Below, piece after piece: positions 1 through 7,801 of a DNA stretch of 64,000 bases. Each line of letters opens with the position of its first letter. Position 1 is the first letter of the stretch. The stretch comes from Strigamia acuminata (lineage: Eukaryota > Arthropoda > Chilopoda > Geophilomorpha > Linotaeniidae): contig CASHSZ010000084.1 in NCBI GenBank assembly GCA_949358305.1, positions 1-64,000 on the forward strand. The letters run 5' to 3'. The notes below the pieces were generated by a model. That model had not been told where the DNA came from, did no database searches, and saw only the letters and a program-made list of their open reading frames with translations. The translations under genes and the position numbers were made by a program.

Positions 1-646
1 AATTCCTAACAATATCGCGCAAAAACTAATTCGCGCAATAGTAATGGGCAAAGTTCGTAGATTTCCCTAAACGTTGTTTCCTTCAAATGAGGACATCCAG
101 AAACTCAGGAAACCTAATACTCGCGTTTGACTAACATAATTTATATTGGACAGTTCCTTGCTTACGGCGGGTGTTGTAGTCGTAAAAGAATGGAAGCACG
201 GTGATATTAACCTAAAGTGGAAAGGAGATATCATCGGGCAGTGATAATATAAAAGATGGCGGCATTGAAAATAGTGCAATAGGGTTAGATGTGGAGGCGC
301 TTGTTGAAGGCGCAAATAATAGAGGACTAAATCTAAATGTTACTAAAGGAGAATGGTGTTATCCAATAGAGAGCATAAGAAGAAGTGATTAAACTTAGGA
401 TGATTGGAAAGAGGAAAACTCAGTCATGTGACTGGTCAGATCAATTAGAGAAGGGGGGTGGAAAGGTGAAAATAGGAGTTCAATTGTTAAGAATAATGAT
501 ATGCGCATCATCCAGATTGCGCATTCATTAAATGAAGATGAGCAATAGAGATGAATCATCACAAGTGAGAAAAACAAGAAAATATTATAAGAAATAAAAT
601 TGGGTTATTCTAAATTAAAAATAGGCGGGTAGACGTGCCCGTGACA
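1..646 (-). repeat. 3' LTR of element A (first ~31 bases outside window)
   Basis: Matches 19031-19676 at all but two positions. It ends in GTGACA next to a pyrimidine-rich stretch which, read on the minus strand, is a polypurine tract directly upstream of TGTCACGGGC. That fixes this copy as the 3' LTR. On the plus strand (antisense to the element) it contains a TATAAAA box followed by GATGGCGGC near 249-262. Small ORFs in it also occur in the other LTR and are not genes. Confidence 0.93.
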
Positions 647-659
647 TCCCCCTCCCCTT
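647..659 (-). promoter_or_regulatory. Polypurine tract of element A
   Basis: On the minus strand the 13 bases immediately before the 3' LTR are AAGGGGAGGGGGA, followed by the LTR start TGTCAC. This is the standard position and composition of the plus-strand priming site of LTR retroelements. Confidence 0.85.
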
Positions 660-741
660 AAACCTTTATTATAGTTGTTGAAATAAAGGCAAAGAGAGAG
701 AGACTCACTCAAAACAATACAATAATAAATACAATCTTGGT

Positions 742-1678
742 TGTGGTGATTCCGAATCACCTGAAGATAAATTGATAAGATTTATCGTGTTGATGAATCC
801 GACCGCCAGGAGCGCTACTAGAAATAGACTAGATTGACTAGTCTCGCATTTCTGCGGATCTGAATAATCAGAATAATCTATATATGACGTCACTTCCGGT
901 CAGTATATAAGACCGAGGCTTGACCGGAAATGACACTACAGTTACCACAATTCAGCAAGAGCACCACTTTCCTCACCTTTCAGGCCGTTTCATCGGATTG
1001 ATCGAGGACCGGTGCCCGCTGATAAAATCAACTGTAAGCAACAAGCCGCATTTATTTAACGTGGCCAATCCACGTTAGAATAAATATCCGAATCTATCGT
1101 TTAATTCGCACGAAGCGAATTCCCGCGTGTTTGTTCGAAACACGTGTCAACCGAACATAATTTCGGGACTAATCCACGATCGATACGAATCGCCAATCGA
1201 TCGCCGAAGAAAATCACGTACGCCACGTGTTCCGCAAGACGTATTCCACACGAAACGGATCTCGTTTAGTTTGGGCTCACCGAACGCATTGGCGAAAGAA
1301 TTCTGCGCACCACGCGTACGGAACAAGACGGATTCAGTTTGGATTCAACCTAACACTTTGGCGGTAATTAACACGCGCGCCACGCGTCCCAAACGAAGTA
1401 GGCCTCGTTTGATTTCACATCCAAACTGCTAAGCGAATTGAGACTGACTCGATTCGCGAAGTGTAAAAAATATAACCCTAGACAACAACAGAAGCCACGT
1501 GTAAGTCTAAACAATTGAGGGCTAATTGTTTAGCAACAACTCGTATTCGCAACAGGATCCGAGACCATCAATCATACATTTATCTGACTGTATTAATTAT
1601 TCCTAAGTTAATAATAAAGTGTATTGCTTGTCCCGACAAAGTATTTGTATTTCTTAACCTCAAAGTCGAATCACGACA
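742..1678 (+). repeat. 5' LTR of element B
   Basis: Begins TGTGGTGATTCC and ends AATCACGACA, giving TGT...ACA termini. A TATA box lies at 904-911 and AATAAA near 1612, consistent with U3-R-U5. The 101-codon ORF at 1127-1432 recurs unchanged in the 3' LTR at 5500-5805 and is part of the LTR, not a separate gene. Confidence 0.93.
885..929 (+). promoter_or_regulatory. Core promoter of element B LTR
   Basis: TGACGTCA (885-892), a CREB/ATF-type palindrome, runs into TTCCGGTCA (894-902). Then come TATATAAG (904-911) and TGACCGGAA (921-929). The two 9-mers are perfect inverted repeats placed symmetrically around the TATA box. The arrangement recurs in the 3' LTR (5258-5302). Confidence 0.7.
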
Positions 1679-1680
1679 CG

Positions 1681-1698
1681 TGGGGGCCTGTCCGGGAT
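1681..1698 (+). promoter_or_regulatory. Primer-binding site of element B (tRNA-Pro-like)
   Basis: TGGGGGCCTGTCCGGGAT starts two bases after the 5' LTR. It differs by a CT/TC swap from the TGGGGGCTCGTCCGGGAT site that pairs with the 3' end of tRNA-Pro in murine leukaemia virus-type elements. Confidence 0.75.
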
Positions 1699-1785
1699 AG
1701 AATTTGCTAACCTTACGACAAAACTGAGAAATACCGGGATATCGAAATCGTTTGAGTCAAATCGAACCAAAAAAAAAAAAAAAAA

Positions 1786-4700
1786 ATGTCGAAATCGGAT
1801 TCAAATAATTATGCAGCCACCGCTAGCGATCGTGAAACACGTTACAAGCAAAGACAAGAACGTGAACGTCAGGATGGAACGGTCTACGATCCACTCTTGA
1901 CGCCGGAAGCTCGAATTCACGAAAACAAAGTTGAGACTAACTCGACCGAAATTCCAACAGAAGAAACTAACCCGATTGCAAAAAAGCTCCAGTTTTCGGG
2001 CGGAGAATTCGAAGGACCAGGAACCTCTCACGGAGAGAATATTTTCACTAAATTATTCGAAAACCCACCAATCCATAGCGACCACGATCCAACCAATGAG
2101 TTAGATAACGACAAAATTCTAATCGAAGAAAACGGACAGGACTCACCTATCCATAGTTTCGACGATCCAAATGACCCAAACAACAGCGGATTAAACGATG
2201 AAAACGACCGTCAAAACAAATTGAAACGATTAACGCTTCATCGTTCACTAACACCATCGATTTTGCTGCCAAATTCGCCACGGTCGATTCCCAAAAGAGA
2301 TCAAATGACCCTCTTCAATAGTACGACCACAACACAAACCGCAATATTGCGCGAACGAGCCCGAGCAAATCAGGCAAGGCAAGAAAAGGCGGCAGATAGA
2401 CGAGCCACATTCGAACGCGAAATAGCTCGAGAAATAACAGAAAAACGAGCCGAGATGGAACGTGAGATTGCTGATCAGGCGAGAATAGACGCCTTGGAGG
2501 AGAGAAAGGCTGAATTAATGGAAGAACTAGCCAAAGAGCACCGCAAAAAAGTCACCGCAATGGAACAAGAAATAGCTCGCGAACGTCAAGCGAGGCAAAC
2601 AGCCGCCGCCAAGGAGAGTCAAGAAAAACAAATAGTAATGGAGCGAGAATTGGCCCGAGAATTACTAGCAAAACAAAGAATCATCGAACGAGAAATGGCA
2701 AGAGATCATGAAATCCAGCCATTAAGCAATGGGTTGGGTCAACGCTCGGAGACAAACTCCTTGCAGAATTCCCCAGAGCGATCCCCTTCAGCAAAGGAGT
2801 TAGTAGCAAAGGCCATCGAAGTGATGCGAGTGGCTTGCGCTCACGGTATCGAGATAGATCAGGATAAGGACCCTTACGAAGAATTAAGTAGGGTGATCGA
2901 TCTGGTCAACGAGAGAACGGAAAAACGAACAGCCGAAAACTCTACAAATCAAGAAGAGAAACGGTGCCGGGTCAATTCAACTCAACCCCCGGTCAAGAAA
3001 AACGACGAGCAAACTTCAGACAGCGAAAGCATCGACTCTCTGACATCTCACCTCAGTATCCGAGTCACCGGACTAGACAGTATCGTAAACGAATCGGACG
3101 AAGTCAAGAAGGAACTCTACGAGGCGTTTATACAAGATAGAAGAAATAATCAGGGTGCTGAATCATGGGCAATGAAAAACTCATTCGCAATGAAAACTGG
3201 CCAAACCAGTAATACTAACCCAAGCGACCCTAACGCCGAACTAATCAGATGTATAAATCAGAAGAACCAGATACGCAACGAAGCAGGTCGAAATAAACTG
3301 GCCATGCCGACACTCGAGGAGATTAACGCAGTTAAAAATCACCTCGAAAAGAAGCACGCCGCCGAAGCATATGCTGGGAGAGATTCCTACGTTTTTATCA
3401 AAAAAACGAACGAAGGCCTCACGGGGACCCGACTGGACGATCTGATACCGCCCGGAACAAAGTTGAGCCGAACCTCCGCTCCAGAGAAAGCGAACCCCGA
3501 TAACTCAACCATAGCGCAAGACCTCGCGAATAACCCGAACACCGCGGGATCATCAGGACAAACGTCGTTCCAACACAATCAATTCGGACTGACGGGCAAC
3601 GGTACGCATTACCCAAGCCTCCCTTCCGACAATCCACGATCATCACCGCTGCTTAGTGAGACTGACTCGCTAAGCAACCAACTACGGACGATGAAAGACG
3701 AACTCCTTCGGGCCATGGACCAAAAACTTCAACAAAGCCGTGGCCAAGAGATCGAGGAAGACGATCGAAGCGAAGTATTGTTGAAACGTTACTCCGCGGA
3801 CCGATGGCTGTATTCTCGCAAGGATAACAACATCAAGTGGACGACCCTGAGACTAATTAAGTTCGACGGATCCTGGAACGCCGGCAACTTGTTTTTGGAC
3901 GAAGTCGCCCTGACGATTAATCGTTTGGGAGCGGAACCCGACGAAATGGTTTCACGCGGGATACCAGAAATGCTGATAAATCGAGCCCGAAACTGGTACG
4001 CTGATGTCCAACCCCGAAACTGGGAAGACTTCGTCATAAAGTTCCACAACCATGGCGAGACGAGCCAGGAAATCCAGAAAAGAGTAAGCTCTATGAAGCA
4101 AGCTCCCGGGGAAACTCTGAGAGAGTACGTACAACGAGCCGACAGCCTGTTCCGTGAAATGGACAAACCATTTGACCAACACGCTCAGAAAGCTCTCTTC
4201 GAACAAGGACTAAACGAAACCGCAACCAAAGTCCTACGAGAAATGAACGCTCCTAAAGGAGATAATTTCAAAGCCATCCTAGCTTTCGTCGAGAAAAAAC
4301 ACACCGAAGTAAATGCTCGGTATAACGAAAATCTGACAAAAGAAGAACGAGCTCTAGGAGTGGCTCGACAGCAACGAATACAGGAGCGCAGCATAGACTC
4401 AACTAAGCTGCTCCAATCACGGAATTACCTAAACGGAAATATCGAACCACTTCTATCAAAAAGGAATAATAGCGGGTCAAACCCCATACCGCCTCCTGGG
4501 AACGCTTACCAAACAAAGACGTCTAGTGCTGAGGATAGATCGGAAGACCATTTAGATTTGATCTCGTCTTCTTGTTACAGAGAGTACACGAAGGGACCAG
4601 TCAACCGAGAGGGAGGAAAGAGCGGTCCCTGCAACTTCTGCCGGGAGGACGGCCATTGGCGACAGGATTGTCCTGAACGAGCAAAGCAAAAAGTCAACGA

Positions 4701-4821
4701 AAAAGTTGCAGAGCGAGAAGAATTGCTGAAAATGCTCGGTAAAGAACAAGAGAGAATCATGAAGGAATTCACCGCTAAATTTGACAACATGGCAAAAAAC
4801 TGGCGTTCGCAGGCGGAATAA
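1786..4821 (+). CDS. gag: Element B Gag-like protein (1011 aa), only ORF of the element
   Basis: The ATG follows an uninterrupted A-tract (about 1767-1785). Residues 1-170 are acidic and disordered. Residues about 185-305 form a long charged coiled coil rich in repeated ERE(I/L)ARE units. A retrotransposon-type capsid region lies at about 685-860 (RARNWYADVQPRNWEDF, then SSMKQAPGETLREYVQRADS). Near the C-terminus is a CCHC zinc knuckle, CNFCREDGHWRQDC (C-x2-C-x4-H-x4-C). The length is about twice that of common Ty3/gypsy Gags, mostly from the coiled coil and linker. There is no protease or pol domain. The intact frame in a pol-less element suggests selection on Gag, or very recent birth from an autonomous parent. 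Expected role is particle assembly and RNA packaging. Confidence 0.9.
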   Translation: MSKSDSNNYAATASDRETRYKQRQERERQDGTVYDPLLTPEARIHENKVETNSTEIPTEETNPIAKKLQFSGGEFEGPGTSHGENIFTKLFENPPIHSDHDPTNELDNDKILIEENGQDSPIHSFDDPNDPNNSGLNDENDRQNKLKRLTLHRSLTPSILLPNSPRSIPKRDQMTLFNSTTTTQTAILRERARANQARQEKAADRRATFEREIAREITEKRAEMEREIADQARIDALEERKAELMEELAKEHRKKVTAMEQEIARERQARQTAAAKESQEKQIVMERELARELLAKQRIIEREMARDHEIQPLSNGLGQRSETNSLQNSPERSPSAKELVAKAIEVMRVACAHGIEIDQDKDPYEELSRVIDLVNERTEKRTAENSTNQEEKRCRVNSTQPPVKKNDEQTSDSESIDSLTSHLSIRVTGLDSIVNESDEVKKELYEAFIQDRRNNQGAESWAMKNSFAMKTGQTSNTNPSDPNAELIRCINQKNQIRNEAGRNKLAMPTLEEINAVKNHLEKKHAAEAYAGRDSYVFIKKTNEGLTGTRLDDLIPPGTKLSRTSAPEKANPDNSTIAQDLANNPNTAGSSGQTSFQHNQFGLTGNGTHYPSLPSDNPRSSPLLSETDSLSNQLRTMKDELLRAMDQKLQQSRGQEIEEDDRSEVLLKRYSADRWLYSRKDNNIKWTTLRLIKFDGSWNAGNLFLDEVALTINRLGAEPDEMVSRGIPEMLINRARNWYADVQPRNWEDFVIKFHNHGETSQEIQKRVSSMKQAPGETLREYVQRADSLFREMDKPFDQHAQKALFEQGLNETATKVLREMNAPKGDNFKAILAFVEKKHTEVNARYNENLTKEERALGVARQQRIQERSIDSTKLLQSRNYLNGNIEPLLSKRNNSGSNPIPPPGNAYQTKTSSAEDRSEDHLDLISSSCYREYTKGPVNREGGKSGPCNFCREDGHWRQDCPERAKQKVNEKVAEREELLKMLGKEQERIMKEFTAKFDNMAKNWRSQAE

Positions 4822-5210
4822 AGATAACTCTGTCTGCGCAAATCTCGTCACCCATAGATTTCGAACTGATCAAAAAACTAATCACCAAGCTGAGAAAAAA
4901 CTCAGCAGTCCAGCGATACTGGAATAACCAGTTATCCCCAAGACTAAGGCCAGTTATGTTGACCTATTTTAAAAATTTGAGTATCTCTCGTTCTCATTTT
5001 AAATTCATCACAAAAAGTTTATTCAGATGTAAATTATTTCATAAAATAAGTAGTTTTCTTGGCCAACCTGCAAACGTTGGTTTGGTCCCGATAGTTTATT
5101 CTTGGGGAGGGACGTGTGGTGATTCCGAATCACCTGAAGATAAATTGATAAGATTTATCGTGTTGATGAATCCGACCGCCAGGAGCGCTACTAGAAATAG
5201 ACTAGATTGA
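4822..5210 (+). pseudogene. Open -1 frame after gag of element B, possible pol remnant
   Basis: A second frame, -1 relative to gag, stays open from before the gag stop through the polypurine tract into the 3' LTR (stop near 5210). It has the position of a gag-pol frameshift product but I recognise no protease or RT motif in it. It may be the few codons left after an internal pol deletion, or chance. Confidence 0.35.
5103..5114 (+). promoter_or_regulatory. Polypurine tract of element B
   Basis: TGGGGAGGGACG lies immediately before the TGTGGTG start of the 3' LTR, in the expected place for plus-strand priming. Confidence 0.75.
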
Positions 5211-6051
5211 CTAGTCTCGCATTTCTGCGGATCTGAATAATCAGAATAATCTATATATGACGTCACTTCCGGTCAGTATATAAGACCGAGGCTTGACCGG
5301 AAATGACACTACAGTTACCACAATTCAGCAAGAGCACCACTTTCCTCACCTTTCAGGCCGTTTCATCGGATTGATCGAGGACCGGTGCCCGCTGATAAAA
5401 TCAACTGTAAGCAACAAGCCGCATTTATTTAACGTGGCCAATCCACGTTAGAATAAATATCCGAATCTATCGTTTAATTCGCACGAAGCGAATTCCCGCG
5501 TGTTTGTTCGAAACACGTGTCAACCGAACATAATTTCGGGACTAATCCACGATCGATACGAATCGCCAATCGATCGCCGAAGAAAATCACGTACGCCACG
5601 TGTTCCGCAAGACGTATTCCACACGAAACGGATCTCGTTTAGTTTGGGCTCACCGAACGCATTGGCGAAAGAATTCTGCGCACCACGCGTACGGAACAAG
5701 ACGGATTCAGTTTGGATTCAACCTAACACTTTGGCGGTAATTAACACGCGCGCCACGCGTCCCAAACGAAGTAGGCCTCGTTTGATTTCACATCCAAACT
5801 GCTAAGCGAATTGAGACTGACTCGATTCGCGAAGTGTAAAAAATATAACCCTAGACAACAACAGAAGCCACGTGTAAGTCTAAACAATTGAGGGCTAATT
5901 GTTTAGCAACAACTCGTATTCGCAACAGGATCCGAGACCATCAATCATACATTTATCTGACTGTATTAATTATTCCTAAGTTAATAATAAAGTGTATTGC
6001 TTGTCCCGACAAAGTATTTGTATTTCTTAACCTCAAAGTCGAATCACGACA
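5115..6051 (+). repeat. 3' LTR of element B
   Basis: Same length (937 bp) and, as far as I can see by eye, same sequence as 742-1678. It is followed by the second copy of the TGGT target duplication (6052-6055), after which element A resumes. Confidence 0.93.
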
Positions 6052-6055
6052 TGGT

Positions 6056-7801
6056 TAACATACGAAATAAATGTCTAGATTAACATACTCTTGATTAAAT
6101 ATAAGTTCTGGATTAAATAAGATCTTGACTAAATATGATGATTATGGCTATTCGGGGTCGTCACCAGATAAGAATAATAACAAAAATTAGCTCATCGGGA
6201 AGCTTGAAAATAAATTTCCGACCGACTTGTAAATAGAAATCATAAATCAGTAAGGTTAGGAATAATAAACAAACATTTTTAAATAAACTGTATAAAAATC
6301 ATCGAATACGAATCTACAATTTTAAAGGACGAAGACAAGACGAACTAAACACGCGACGCTCACAGGAGGACATGGACTAAATTTTTTAGGATAGGACGGA
6401 CTTGAGGCTAAACATTTTAAATTCAATTCATCACAATAAAAATATTTTACCCATTTGCTTTGTAAAACGAAGCAATAAATTTCTACGCGGATAAATTTTA
6501 AACACGAAAAATATACAACTAAAGAACGTCACAAGAGAATTTATCTTACGAACAGGGGGTTTTTATTCGGATTGGATACTTTTTTTAGGAACAAGGCGCA
6601 AATGAATGCGCAAAACAAAACAAGGTAAGGGATACGATACATGAATGTAATCTTAACATCAGGTAAGTATGTAGGGAATGATGGGAGAAATAAACATAAA
6701 ACATAAAAATTGCGCAATGTTGGCGCGATAAACAAAAAATATAAACATGACACTATTTGGAATCATTAAAGGAAAACAATAAAAATGTGGATAAAGGCAT
6801 CCTTATGCACAACCGGACCGGTTGCCACGGGAAAATTATCACGGTTAGAAACATTAGGCATTATGAAAATTGAATAAATACTAAATTTGAAGAATCACAA
6901 TAATATATCACAGTTAATCATCACTATCATGACCTATTCCAGTAATTCAAATGAGAAAAACTAAAATTAAATGTAATCATCTCAATTTGAGGAATTTTAG
7001 AAATCAGAATAATTTCTGGAATAAATCAGGATTTAAATTCAAAAATATCACAGTATAATAAAATTATAATAATGAAAAATAATAAAAAGGAAGGCACTTT
7101 AGACACTAAAAGTCACTAATAGTTCGGCTAACAGTCTGGTCTAAAACGTCAAAAATAAAATATATAAAAAACACTTCACTTTTTGGAGCACTTATCCAGC
7201 GGTGATGAAGATCAGATAAATTTGCGCAATAAATGTTTCCAGCAGTCTGTGGAATATTACACTTGTTGAAGAACACTTAACACAAAATGATGATGATGAG
7301 AAACACAAACACAACGGCCAGGACACAAAATCAGTTCCTCAACTCCGTAGAGAAATTTTAGGAGGGCGCTATAAGAAATTGATGCTCTGGGACGTGTGAA
7401 ATGAATTTTTATGATGAAATACTTCATTCGCATCCGCAATGGTGGCGAGAAACAAAACCAGTTCCGCAACTCCGTAGAGAAATTTTAGGCGGGCGCTATA
7501 AGGAGTTGTTCTCGGGGCACTAAACGAATAGCTGAGATGAAATACACTTTACTGCTAACTCATATGTGGGGATGAGAATAAGACCAGTTCCGTAACTCAG
7601 ATGAGAAATTTTACACGGGCGCTATAAGGAAATATTCTCACATTGTTGAACGAGTAGAAGTGATGAGATACACTTTTCGGTGTTGATTTTGTAATTGAAT
7701 TGCGCAAAAAGAATGGTGGCGCAAAATGGGTAGTCCTACGGTCTTCCGAGTGACGATGTTGTTGTCCCGTAGAATATCTAATTTAATGAAATCGTTATTG
7801 T
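6056..7801 (-). other. 3' non-coding part of element A
   Basis: About 1.75 kb between the insertion site of element B and the end of the 948-codon ORF. It has no convincing gene: the small ORFs at 6541-6753 and 7257-7469 have no recognisable content. It is AT-rich, contains several TTGCGCAA-type motifs and ends with a three-unit tandem repeat next to the ORF. About 95 further bases of this region lie left of element B (647-741). Confidence 0.7.
7321..7690. repeat. Three imperfect ~125-bp tandem units in element A 3' region
   Basis: Each unit carries the block CAGTTCC(G/T)(C/T)AACTC...GAGAAATTTTA...GGGCGCTATAAG, starting near 7331, 7459 and 7585. Divergence between units is visible. A related stretch (CGCAA...TGTTTCCAGCAGT(C/T)TGTGGAA) just left of the array at about 7221 also occurs at about 23000. 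Confidence 0.75.

Larger units (their letters stand above)
742..6051 (+). mobile_element. Element B: gag-only, non-autonomous LTR retrotransposon nested in element A
   Basis: Two 937-bp LTRs (742-1678 and 5115-6051) look identical by eye. They flank a PBS, one long gag ORF and a polypurine tract. The flanks carry a 4-bp target duplication, TGGT (738-741 and 6052-6055). Only about 290 bases lie between the gag stop and the 3' LTR, so protease, RT, RNase H and integrase are absent. Layout resembles the gag-only TR-GAG elements known from plants. Identical LTRs and a clean target duplication point to very recent transposition, which must have used enzymes supplied in trans. Confidence 0.92.

Noticed and set aside
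67-577. Small ORFs repeated at 19097-19607
   Set aside because: They are LTR sequence of element A and differ by the same substitutions as the LTRs.
1127-1432. 101-codon ORF, repeated at 5500-5805
   Set aside because: Both copies lie in element B's LTRs and are identical because the LTRs are; no domain is visible.
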